Shown: positions 28,923 to 41,330 of the stretch, in pieces
Position numbering within the stretch: the first letter of the stretch is position 1
How the letters are laid out: each line of letters opens with the position of its first letter
Assembly (NCBI GenBank): GCA_034336665.1
Contig: CM067568.1
Coordinates: 36,250,770 to 36,314,769 of the forward strand
Direction: 5' to 3'
DNA: 64,000 bases
From: Luscinia megarhynchos
Lineage: Eukaryota; Chordata; Aves; Passeriformes; Turdidae
Notes under the pieces: generated by a model
What the model was told of the DNA's origin: nothing
What the model saw: the letters and a program-made list of their open reading frames with translations, nothing else
Database searches by the model: none
Translations under genes and position numbers: made by a program

Positions 28923-30299
28923 TAAACTCTAGTGTCTGCAAAGCCTGTTTATGACTCATGCTAATGGAATCTATATTATCAGTGTACAGTGCCACTGAGA
29001 TCAGTGAGGAGGCCTGAAGATCTTACAGAGCCCTTCCAACCCTTGCAGACAACACGAGGCACAAGTAGAGGTCAGGCTGAAAAGAAGGGACTTATCCACA
29101 GAGCAGGACTTCAACCCAGACTTAAACTTTGAATATAAATTCAAAGGTGCCACCAGTCGTGTGTTAGTACTAATTAACTGATCCCAGGAAACTTATATTT
29201 GACAGCTTGTTTTCTCTATCTTTGCAGGTCTGTGGCTACCCAGTTTCTTCTAGCCCAAGAGCTCTGCTACACTGCTGGAATACTCAGGGCACTGCCTCTG
29301 CCAAGTTCTTCTCACTGCAGAGGTGGCTCCAGGCTGTCCCTGCAGTGATCCTGTAACCACAACTCCTTTTTCAGACACAAACATGTCTTCATGACTCACA
29401 CACACCTACAGCCACGAGCACCATCTAAGCACTGCCCCTTCTCCCTCCCTCAGACACAGATGAGGCATCTCACTGCCGAGATGCTCCAGCATTTACCCCA
29501 CCGTGGGGAAATGCATCAACAGCACTTTGCAGAGGATGTGGCAGCATCTACCTCCTGACCAGCTATACTGGGAGAGGTGGCACATGAAGCTCCAGCCCAG
29601 GTGTGTGCCAGAGGAGGAGTTATTACAGCCTTCTATCTAACAAAGCCCATGATGAGCAAAGCACATACTAGGTACTCAGGTAGCAAATAATTCAAGCTTT
29701 AGGTATTCCCTATTTTGCAGAAGATTTTGTGACAGGTTTTTTTTAACTTACACTTTTTTTCTTTTTTTTCTTTTAATTGCAATGCTTGTGAAAGCAAAAA
29801 TACTAGCACTGGAATGACATAAATAAATTCCATATAAACTTGTAAGCAGATTCCTACAAATTCTTCAGCCCAGCCTGAGATACCCCTGCTGATCCTTTGC
29901 AAAACCTTCCAGTCTCACACAACTGCCTGCTGTTGATGTGACCTTTCAAAGATGTCGAGTTGAAGTGAATTACAGAAGAGTTCACTACACCTCAAACAGG
30001 CACTGGGAAGAAAGCACAGTAGTGTGTTCTGTTCAGGAGAGGGGAAAGCACTATTATGTATGTGCCTTGCTGGAAACCAGCCCTTCATTTCTTTCTAACA
30101 ACAGGGTCTCCCATTCTGCACTCATTTCTGCAAGCAGCACAAATTGGTTGGTTTAATAACATCAATGTAAGCAACACACACAAAAAAGGGACTTTTCACT
30201 CCCTTTTGATTTTGCCCTCCTCCCCTGTGTGTATATGAGGTTCCCTTCCCCCCACCCCAATCACTTTATGTTGACTTTAGCAACATGCTTCTTACACAA

Positions 30300-30370
30300 A
30301 GAGGTGCTGAGGTTGATTGGGACTCTTTGTGGGTCATCTAGTCCATCCCCTGCTTTGCTACAGATTTCTA
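30300..30370 (-). mobile_element. CR1 LINE 3'-end fragment
   Basis: GAGGTTGATTGGGACTCTTT followed by GGGTCATCTAGTCCATCCCC is the reverse complement of the CR1 3' untranslated end. Confidence 0.6.
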
Positions 30371-33300
30371 ATCTCTGTTACAAGCATGCAAAAGCAGAAC
30401 ATATGCAGGAAGTATTCATCCATGAACTCATCAAAGGACTCAAAAGCCTTCTAGCCTATTAACTTATCCAGACATCATACTTTTATATTTTTCCAACAGA
30501 GAGAAGAAAAGATCTCTTCATATGGCACCATGAGAAACAGGTTACAGCAAATTCCCAAAAACACACAGTGGGGATCACCCCTCGACAGTGAACATGCAGA
30601 GGCAGACACAAATGAAGGCTTTATAAATTCATGTACTTAATAGCACTGTCTGTTGACAATGGCAAAACTACTGAGGAGGGTCTTGGTGGGGTGAAGCAGG
30701 GACAATGTTTATCTATGAAATTTTTGAGAGAATCGATGGATTTTTTTATTTTCAAACTAAGAGAAACATTTGTAGCATGGAACTAATATGCAAACACAAT
30801 ACACCAGCCTGCAGTAAAAAAAAAGTACGTGGGCAACATCCTAAAAGCTGTGTCTGAAAATCAGGCTCATGCAGATGAGCTGAAGCCAGGCTGTGAGGCT
30901 TCCCACTCGCTCACAGCAGAGGGCTGTGTTGGGCTGAGCAGAGCAGGGACTGACAGCCAGGAGACTCAGGCAGCTGCAGGGGAAAAAAAAAGGTTTTAAG
31001 CAGAGAAAAATCCTCGAGTCACTCACGCTGGGACAGGGAAGAATCCGGAAGGACCAGTATGACCTCCTCTCATCTTCCCCCCTCAGAGCACTGGAGGTCC
31101 TGCCATCACTTCTGCTTCATCCCAGTAATTCACAGTACATTGTGAACTCTGGGCCATGCAACTCATCCTCCCCTGAAATAAGCTTACTTTTCCTGGAGTC
31201 CCACCCAATTTCAATTTCAAACATTCACTTATTTTGTTACACACATTTATTCCAGGAGAGAGTGGCTCCTTTGCTGCCACTGTACAAATCAATTGTCTGC
31301 CCTCTGCCATAGGCACACACACATTTCTGCTCGCTCCACTGCAAAAGGGATACATCAGCACTGACAGTGTTTCTGGGACAAATGTTATGGATGATTAGAA
31401 ACACAGGAAGTGCAGAGCAAGTGCAAGGAAATGGAGCTGTTATCTAAGAAAGGAGATAGGTGCTACAACATATCCTTTAAAACACCACAGATTTCATGTA
31501 CCTGATAGAGCATGAAATATTTCATTTCAGTGATATAAGGTGGGACATTCTGAGATATACAGTATGCAGTGTTGCTATAACAACATGTCAGGAGTGCTAC
31601 CATCACAGCATTAAAACTGCAGATATTTGTGATGGAGCTTGATTCATAAGCAGAGACAGAAACCTAGAAATCTGTAATGAGCAGAAGCCTGAGGTCAGAT
31701 CAAATACATTTAGGGGAGGAGGGGGAAATAGAACTGCAGGATTTGACCAAGGCAAAAGCAGGGTTTGTTTTGCTTAATGACAAAAAAGCATCCCATGTCA
31801 ACATGAGGAAGAGCTTTGTTTCACCTCTTGTATGACTTATACACATCAGGCTGACCTTCAGTGTAAATGGTGCTCATTTAAGGGCAAGTTTTTCTGTTCC
31901 TGGCATATCTTTGGAAAGATGAGTTGCTCTTCTTTTGCTCACTGTGACATGTTGATACTCTGAAGTAATGACAAGTATTGTGGTCTAGATAAATCTATTG
32001 GTGAGCAGCTGCCTCTCATGTATTTTTGAGAAGTAATAGCTCTGGTGTCTCCTGGAGTTTTATCAAAGGAGCTCTTTCCTGGCAATAACATGAGGAAGAA
32101 CATCAGCAGAGAGACTCTCAGTCTTTATGGCACTTACTGTTGAGCGGGCTCTGTACCCCACTGCTATTTTCATTGTTGAGTCACCCAAGCACTGAGGCAT
32201 TTCTCACAGGAACAATTTGTATAGAAACCTATTTTGAGAAGGATGAGGTTCACTCTCAGAGGTAGAGTGATTGCACATCAGGCAACTCAGGCTGTTCTCA
32301 AATGAGTCACAAAAATCTCCTCACAAGGGTAAATGTCAAGATCCACCGGCCATGAGTCACAGCTGTCATCCTCCCTCTGTGTTGAAAGGTGTGAATCCTT
32401 ATGAACTGTCAGTGAGACTGAGACTAGCATGCTGCTGCTAAACTTGAAACACTGGAATGAAGCATTTCCACCATCTTTTAGATGGCTCTGTCCTGTAGCA
32501 CTATTTCAGGTGATTGAGTTAGCACCTGGACCAGAAAGGTGACAATTTATATAAATAGGAAAGAGCAAGAACTGACAGAAATTCAGTATCCCACAGTAGC
32601 AGTATATTTCACATCTCAAGTCTTATATGAGATAAATCTCACTTAGAGGTTGTGGATTACTGTCTCCCTTTTTCTTTTCCTGTACATCCATTACAACCTA
32701 GGAATGGGGATTAGTCTGAATATAAACAATCTAATCAAAGCAAAAATTAGGCAGTGTAAGAAATTGACAAGGAGGTGAAACATATTTTTCAACCATCTTG
32801 AAAAAATGATGGTTCTCATTCAAGAGGTACAAATCAACAACTGAAGACAAATTTAGGAACATGCTGCTTGTTTTTTCAGAAAAAACTAGTCTGTTCATAC
32901 CAGCCTGATACACACAGTGACATACTAATGCAAACAAACTAATCCCACCGTCACATAATCTGAGGTTTTGAATAATTTGCAGATAAATTCATTGACAGTT
33001 TACAATGAAGCTTAATTGGCTCTAGATTATTGTATTGTATTTTGTACACCTGGCTTCGTTTTAACTTCAATTAGCATTGCTGACATTGTAATCCCACTAT
33101 TGCTGACAAGGAACAAGTGTTTGCACATGTTGTCTATCTGCCTCCAGAACATAAGCTCCATGACAGGCTGCAAGGTTAATCATTACTGAGCTGACTGTCC
33201 CTCAATATTACATTCAGAAAGCATGGGCCAGTGCAGATTCAACCTCCTCATTTCAGTGCTGACAGCTGAGCACCAGTCAGGCCACCTGCATGCAGCATCA

Positions 33301-36300
33301 GCACCCATCCCTGGGGATGCAGGGTGCACCTACAAGAGATAAGCACTGCCCAGGCACGGCACCACCCACATCTGCTTACCTTCTCCATGTCATCACAAAA
33401 CCCAAGAGGAGGTTACAGTGCAGTCACTAATGTTACTAATCAATAACCACTCATTAATTTAATAATTGCACATTCCCCTTTGCAGGAGAATAGATGGAGC
33501 AAGGATGTTATGAAATCACCAGCACTGGTAATGTCTCAGGTTAGACAGGCATTGGTCTAGTTCAACAAAGCAGATGTTGCTGATCTGCACAACTGGATGG
33601 ATGTACTTAGATGGGACATGAACAAAGCCATGTCCAGTGTAATTTTTTCTGTGGAACTCAGATTTTGCTATCCTAACATTGCCTTGGTCTTTTTATTTTG
33701 TCCATTCATCAAAACAAACCACTCATCGAATTAAAAACCCACGAACGTGTAGAGAAGTGAGAGGTGCCTCCCTCTTACATCAGATTAACTTTGACCCTTA
33801 CAAGCTGATCATTACACTGTCTGAAGAAAGGTAATTAAAGGGGACTGCACTCCAGTCTGCTCAAGGTCACCTCAGCACCGAAAGCAAGGCTGGAACAGCA
33901 TCTCACACTGCTCCCATCTGCAATAAATAATGTGGGCGTATTGCCCAAGAGCAGCTGAAACACTTCAGATCAAGCAGTCAGGTAAAATACCTTCCAGATT
34001 AGACATAAAACCACAGTGCAATTAGGGGTGTGGTTTGGAGCATACCCAGGCCAGACCCACACTGCTGGTGGCCAGCAAACACATCTGACACAGTGAAACC
34101 ACCTACTTCTGCCACATTTCACCATGGAGGCAAGATTTATACGGACCTTTGAAAATTAAAAAAGCAGGTATTTGTTCCTTCCCCACCAAACACTTCTGAT
34201 AAAATTAGCCAGCAACCTGGTTGTACAAGCCTTCCCTGAAAATTCCCAATTATTATCTCAAATTCCCCTCACAATTATTAATTCTAATTAATAACATCAA
34301 TTAGCAATAATTAGACCTTTGTTAATATCCAGAAGCTGTGGCTGGGAGAAGGCACTAAGTAATAATCAGGAGTAATTTTATGGCAGACCGAGCCAAAACA
34401 ACATATGGACCCTGGCTCACCAGGGGAGCTCCTAAATAATCTGTAACTAGCATTTCACAGTTGTTTCCTAACCAAAATATCTACAGCTACTGTATGAAAA
34501 CTCCTTCAGCAAACAAAGACAACACAAGTGTAAATTAAAATGTTGATAAAGCTAAAAGTCCTGGGTTTTATTTGTTACAGGGTATGCTAAAAATCAGACC
34601 AAATAAAACCAGAACAGTAGAGTAATAAATATGGGGAGGATATCCATAAGGTAATAATTACTATCCTTACCTCAATAGCCTTAAAACAAGGAAAACCAAC
34701 CAAAGACTTAGAAAATGGGATAACTTAGGAAACAGACTTTCAGTACAATCAGAAAGAGCACAAATTTAAAATAGCATGGAAACTGAAAGTGAAAACAGTG
34801 AGAAAAGAAGGGAAAGAGGGCCAGCAGCAGAAAAAAAAGCATAAGGACGACAGAGAAGAACAGTCTTGTCAACTTTTGTCTTCATAAAAATAGGAATTCT
34901 GTCTCCAAAACATCATTAAATTTAAAATAACAATAAAATTCAAAAAACAAACCTGCAGGATTTCAAGACTGAAAAGACGCCCCCCCTTCCTCCTTTTTCT
35001 TCCTTTTTTTTTTTTTTTTTTAATAAAGAATAGGCTTAACCTCACTTTGTTTATTACAGATTTTGACTGTGCAGAGCCTGCACTAGGGTGTGCCTTGTTT
35101 GGCACTGATTTGCAATACAAACAAACTCCAGCTGTGATCCATGAAAAGCTTAGGAGCAGCAGAGAGCTTGATGTCTCTAATTAATGTCTGTTTGGACCTA
35201 AAATGAGGCATTGGAGACTCCAGATAAACTTTGGTATGTAACACATTTCAAAGGGGAATTAGGAACCAGATAAATAGGAGTTTGTCAGTATTGTGCTCTG
35301 GATATATTTGCAAAATGGAGATGGTGATGAGATCAGAGTATTTTCTTCTCTGCTGTGCCTAGGCACAGTCATTCTTGTGTCTCCCTTTACTGCATGGCAG
35401 GTCAAGAAAAGGAGAAACATGTTAAAGAATACCATGTTTAACTTAGCTTCAGACCCAGCCTTTAAGCTTTGCAGCTATGTCCAGATTTGACCACCTGAAA
35501 GTACAGGTTCATTCCCCTGCAGATCTGCTTTTCAAACAAAAAATGACTAAAAGTCAGTTTTAAGCAAGGATAAAAAACACCAGGTTTATCAAAGCTTTCA
35601 TTAAACCCACAAGCCATAAAATGAACATAACCTTCCTGGTCTCTGTGCATCACAAAGAAGAAAACACAGAGTGTGCTTCTGCCACTGCTCAAAAGCTGAG
35701 AGTATTTGTGGGCACAGGCCATCCTCACTCAGGTCCACCATCCTCAGAGCACAGACCTTTACTTGGCTCCCTATTCTCCTGCTGAGGTTTCAGTGGCTGT
35801 GATAAAAGCACAGTTAAAGGCAATGTACAAACACCATCTCCCTGAACTTACAGCCCAGATGCAAGGACGTTTATTCCTCACATCAATACCACTCCTTACC
35901 AAGCAATGCTACACACTTCTACACTTTTGTTTCATCCCCTAGGTTCTTGTTGCTGCCTACTTGCTCAGCCTTGATCACAAATACATAGATCCATTACAAA
36001 AAGAGCTTTAAGTCACCATCCTGTTATGTAACACACCTCCCACTCTTCACAGGTGTCAGGAACTCTCACAACAGGTCTGGCTCTGAGGTCCATCAGTTCT
36101 CACCTGCAGTGCTGGCACCATCACCAGCCCTACTCTTCCCAGTCCCCAAAGATCCTCTGAAGCCAATTCTAGAAAACAAAACAGGAGCTGAGGCCAGCCA
36201 GGGACAGCAAGGTGGTGGTAGCTAACTAAGAAGATCCTGTGGAAAAAGGGTTATTTCAACTTCTTGTGCAAAAGAAGAGACCCAAGACAGTCAGCATGTG

Positions 36301-37539
36301 GCAGCAAATGTGTGTACAGTAGGATACAGCATAGAAATAGCATGCTCACAGAATGCAAAAATTAATTACCACAGTGAAAAACAAAATAGACAGCGAGTCT
36401 GGGATGAGTCAATATAAAACAGAAAGCCAGTTCCTTCTGTTCCTAAAGCAAATCAGATCACTGTGAACAATCCACAGACCCTTCAACAGAAACTCCAAAC
36501 AGCCCAGACTCACTGATACTAAATCCTGGCACTTGGCACATCAGCAGTACCAATCCCACTGATTTGAACAGGGCTGGGATTCCTCGGCATTTCAGCCAAG
36601 CTACCTGCAACTCTAACAGCAGGGCTACCTAAACCCTGCTCTACCTGAAGACACAGGAGGGCAGAAAAAGAGAAATAAGAGCAGTGGCTCAAGACAACGC
36701 TGCCCTGGCACAGCCTGTTGCTGTGCCATGCCCATGGAGGCAGGGGCGGGCAGAGGGGCAGAGCGCACAGAACCCGCAGCCCGGGCTCCGCACCTGCGGC
36801 ACCGCCTCCACCCCTCCTGGAAGCACCCCAAGGGACGGGCTGCACCCCTACTGGCTTCTGCAGAGTTTCAAAACAAGCCACGACCTGTTTTACCCAGATA
36901 CAACAGAAATAAAACCTAAAGAAAAAGAGTCACTGCATTTTTATCTGCTGCTCTCATCTGTATATCCTACAGTACCGTTTTCTCTGTCTCTACTCAGTTT
37001 CCCTTAAGTCACCAAAAAGGGGGACTTCCAGCAGTGAGCATCAGAAAACCACCCAGAGTTCTGTGGAATTTGTTGGCTTTCCAAGTTTTGATGAAAATCT
37101 GATGGTTTTCCCAGCCTCAGTACACAAAGCTCTGCTCTCCATTTCAGAGAATGGAGAACCAGCCATATCACCATGGGAGGAGAGCACAGCAGGGCATAGC
37201 CCTGTGGATGCTGATAATAAAAATCCTTTCTGACACGGAAGGCACAGGAACATGAGGAAGTCTTGCTAGATTTGGTGCTAACATGTAAGGAGGGATCACC
37301 TGGGAAACCAAGGGTGACAGCAATAAAGGAATGATAGACTGACTGATCCTTTGGATGGCTGGGTAAAAGGGATTAAGAAAATTGCCCTCAATACAAGGTA
37401 AATTTAAAGAAAGATGCCTGTTACAAACTCATTCTATACTTAGGAAATAAAAAAACAGAGAAATTAGGGTGCCAGTTCCTCAAAGAAATTACATAAAAGC
37501 TCTTTATTCACCTCAGACAAAAACAGAAAATGCATTGAG
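30371..37539. other. Gene-poor intergenic DNA
   Basis: Mostly unique. AT-rich complex stretches at 32980-33130 and 34200-34560 resemble conserved noncoding DNA. A short GC-rich patch at about 36720-36840 has several CpGs but no recognisable exon. Confidence 0.5.
35004..35021 (+). repeat. Poly(T) in a pyrimidine tract
   Basis: Eighteen T bases follow a C/T-rich stretch starting near 34980. Confidence 0.9.
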
Positions 37540-38030
37540 GTGGATATTTCATGGTAAGTGCACCACTTCATTCAGAGCTTTCACTAATGATTTGGACAAT
37601 GGAGTAAACACCCTTATTAAGTCTGCACATGAGAAAGTAGGAAGAACTGCAAGTATACTGGATGGCAAACAGAATTCAACATAAACTGGAAAGTGGTTGG
37701 GACAAGGAAACAGGACACAAACCAAGCAGGAAATTATGTCAAGCACTGTATTTTCATAATAACTCTCAATTTAATGACTTTGGGACAGGAAATGGCTGGC
37801 AAGGTAACAGCTCTTGGGAAGGGGAAGGCAGCAGATACCAGCCAAAAGGTGAGTCAATATAATGCCACAATGAAAAGAGAAACATTGGTCAGGGATGTAT
37901 GAACAGGATTATTTTATGTGGGTTTCAGGATACAATTTGTCCGTTTGAGAATAGACTTTCACTTTTTAGCACTGATAATACCTCGGATGAGGTAACATCC
38001 AGTTTCAGAAAATACTTCAGGCAATTTAAC
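37540..38030 (+). mobile_element. Ancient CR1 LINE fragment, reverse-transcriptase 3' part
   Basis: Diverged CR1 coding sequence in plus orientation. TTCACTAATGATTTGGACAA corresponds to the FxNDLD region, followed by AACACCCTTATTAAGTCTGC and GGAAATGGCTGGCAAGGTAA, then GTGAGTCAATATAATGCCAC. Stops and indels break it. Confidence 0.6.
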
Positions 38031-40319
38031 TAATGGAAGATTATTAATTCCCTGCCTTGTCTCATCTGCCCTGAAGTATATAAAAACTTGCAAAAGAACA
38101 ATTGCACATCTTTGCACATGGCAGACAGGACAGGCTTAAAGAAAAGCAGGATTATGGTCAGAAATAAGGAAAATCGTTATAACTGGAAGGGTAATAGCCC
38201 CACCCCAGTAGAGATTACCTGGTTTGTTTCTATATTTGTACAGGCACACGACACAAAAAGCATCCTGAAAAGACACATAGGGACAAGAACAATCAGACCA
38301 CTTTTTAGCTTCCAAAACCACAGAAGATCCCACTGATCATGAAAATAGACTCCCTTCTCTTCAAAACCGTGCACTGCATGTTGCTGTGCTAGCAGTCCCC
38401 AAAGTTAATCTCTAATTGGAACAAGGCTCTGCAAAAGCACACAGCTGGGAGCAGCTGGGGAATCAGCCACTTGCAGAGAGACAGGTGCCATTTCCTTTTC
38501 ACTAGTGTAAACTCCATGGCTCACTTGACAGCATCCTTGTTAAAGAGTAATTCCTGCAGGGCTGTCATTTGCTGATGGCTTTGGGAGAAGGTTGTTTTGA
38601 CTAGAAACCTTCGACTTACAGCTCATTTAGAGGCATAGCAGTTGTTTGATGTTTTTAATCCACTTGACATCCTGGCTTGTTACACCAGTACATCGAGATG
38701 GTATGACAAACAGGCTAATTAAATGGAGAGCAGGGACTATTTTCACAAGCTTCACCCCACACTGTAGAGGTGAGCTCTAATTCCTTGAGTGCTGTCATTC
38801 CAAACAAGTCACTGAACTTAGAGTTGTTGCCAGGGGAATTGCAGTGATCAGGTGAAGGTGCCCTGAAGTATATCAATTGAGTTGTCAATGGAAAATCTCT
38901 CATTCTCAGAGTAAAATTTTCAATCAAGGTGTCAAGAAAAACTGGAAACTAATATTACTTGAGGCCAAACACAGAGTGTGGTCGAGGGACACCTAGCCTG
39001 GACACATGCTAAGAAAGATGCTACGCTCTTCCTGATACTCTCCTAAATTTATTTGGATGTGAAAGCAATGACTGGAAGTTGGGTTTCCCCCAGGTGAGTG
39101 ACCATACTACTGCATTTTAGCTACCTAAGTTAAAGCTGACAAAAACTTCAGTCAGAAGGGGTAACCACATCCCCTACCCACTAGACTAGACATAAGAGAC
39201 AAGGAATTCAAGTTAAAGGGATCCTCATGTTTGCCAAAATCTCCAAGACCTTATAGTTCAAAGAAGCTAAAAATTGGCTCTAGCAAGAAGAATTCTCTCT
39301 CTTTTCAGCTACTGCTAAAGGCCAAGAAATAAATAGCTACTCTCTGACAGAAAGCATCCAGGTGGCATTTTTAAAGTGTTCTGATGCCTACAATAAAGAA
39401 GTTTTTTACAAGGCACTTTTTTCTTGCTAAGGAAGATCCAGGGCTAGGAGACAACAGAGCATTCCTTTTTAATAATTCTTAACCACGTATCATTTGGGAA
39501 TTCACAAAAGAACGCTGATAGCTATTCTGTAATAACCAAAGAAAAGAAATTACTGCAAAAACAAGCTTGTTTTCCCTGGTTTACAGTTTTGGGCCTTTTA
39601 TGAGAAGAACAAGCTCCCAAAAATCAGCTATTTTCAAGTTCCACACAGAACTGTTTCAAACAGAATGAGCAGGAATTAGATTCTTCTTTTGGTTCTCTTC
39701 CAGAAACAATACTTTACAGAAAATAAGAGGAAATACTTTGATTTCATAGGAGCAGAGTCATTCAAGACTATGACATGTTAAGTCTCAAATATAAAAGTCC
39801 TCAAATATGAGTAAGAATGGATCAATGTTTAAGCCCAAAAGACAACTCAGGACACACATTCCAAGGCAAAAACAACAACAAAGTACAGAGCAAGTCCATG
39901 AGACACCTGTTCTGAAAACAGCTCATGAGAAGGTAAATAACTCCTCAGCTTGCAAGCTGTTCAGTTTTATAGGAAACATACTTGCAAAATATTGCAGCAG
40001 ATGCCTCTCATGATTTTTTTTCTCATTTCAAGCTCAGAAAGTAGTGGGGCTTCTTCTGTTGGTTTCAGTCTTATAATGTTTTATTGACTAAAAATAGCAT
40101 TGAGGGAAATGCAGTGTTGCTGTAAAGGTCATACTGTTATCATGTCACCACTGTCATCTCAGCACCTTCCCTGTACTTTCACTCTGTCACCCTTTGAGTT
40201 TCTAACACTGGATTCTGTATCATTCTCCTAATGCCTACTGCTTCAGTTGCTATTATGACCCATGTAAATACTTTTCTCACACTTCACCTGACTTCTTCCT
40301 TGTTCTTTAAAGAACAATA

Positions 40320-41330
40320 GAAAAGCTGTGCTTCCTGAGATCACCTAGTCCAGCCTCCCACTGGAAGCAGGACTAATGCCAACACTAGTTCTAATCAGGT
40401 TAGTCATGGCTTTGTCCAGAGAAGTCTTGAAAATCTTCAAGGAGAAAGGTTTCACAACTGCTCTAGAAAACCTGTTCCTAACTATCTTTATAGTCTCTTC
40501 TGGATAGTTTCTTACCGTCCTGGAATCAAAGAGCACGAAATCAAACACAGTATTGGAGCAGCTGCTTCAGCAGCATGATGAGGACAAAAATTTTCATCAA
40601 TTTGGTAGCAACATTCTCCTACCATAGGCTGACATGCAGGCTGCCATCACTGTGCTGTGAATTCACTGCTGGCTCATGTTCAGCACACACCACTGATTCC
40701 AAGGATTCCTCTCAGCAAAGCTGAGAATTCTGCACTTCTTGTCAAACAGTTTGAGGTTTCTGTCAGCCAAATTCTGAACCCAGGTTCTATCTTGCAGCAT
40801 ATTAATTATTTTCCCCATAGAGCAACATTTGGCTAATAATTAAGGTCAGCTATGAAGATAACGAACATCAGCCCCAATATCATCTTACAGGGTACACCAC
40901 TTCCAGCCACTTTACAAATTAACATTGAGTAACTCATCTGAGTACAGTGACCCATCCACTTCAAACCACCAGAGTCCATTCATGTTATTCATAGTTCCTC
41001 TGGTCCACATGCAAACACTGTTGGAAGAGTGTGTCAGAAGCCCCTCTAAAGTCAAGGTACGAGCACTTGTCAAGCACTGCCCTTGCTGACATAACAAGTC
41101 ATTTAATCTTAAAAGGCCATCTAGTTGTATAAGCAATGCTTTTACACATCTCCTTAAAGCCTGTCCCTACTTATTTCCACTTTTTTTTTTAATCTTCTAG
41201 TTCACTAACAAGCACCTTGCTTATATAAGTAAGCCTTAAAAAAAAAAAAAATTCACCCTCACAGGCCAGATGTCTGAACAGACCCTCATCATAGTATCAC
41301 AATGATACCTTCCAGGTCTTGTTTTCCTTT
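40320..41330 (-). mobile_element. Ancient CR1 LINE fragment(s)
   Basis: Read on the plus strand the segment begins with the CR1 3' region in reverse (GATCACCTAGTCCAGCCTCC), continues through a CTGTTCC...CTTCTGGATAGTTTCTTACC part, then GCTGGCTCATGTTCAGC...CACTTCTTGTCAAACAGTTTG, and GGGTACACCAC...GTCAGAAGCCCCTCTAAAGTC. The order follows the CR1 reverse-transcriptase end. It is heavily diverged with many stops, so it is inactive. Confidence 0.65.
41238..41251 (+). repeat. Poly(A), 14 bases
   Basis: Uninterrupted A run within the diverged CR1 area. Confidence 0.85.

Larger units (their letters stand above)
23801..30299. other. Gene-poor intergenic DNA
   Basis: It contains the CR1 tails at 24288 and 25395, the old repeat at 25060-25190 and the duplication at 28879. 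Nothing else was recognised. Confidence 0.6.

Noticed and set aside
33845..33905. MIR-like CTGCTCAAGGTCACC stretch
   Set aside because: Only about 15 bases match well, which is too short to call.
36720..36840. GC-rich patch resembling a small CpG island
   Set aside because: Too short and with too few CpGs; no promoter motif or exon beside it.
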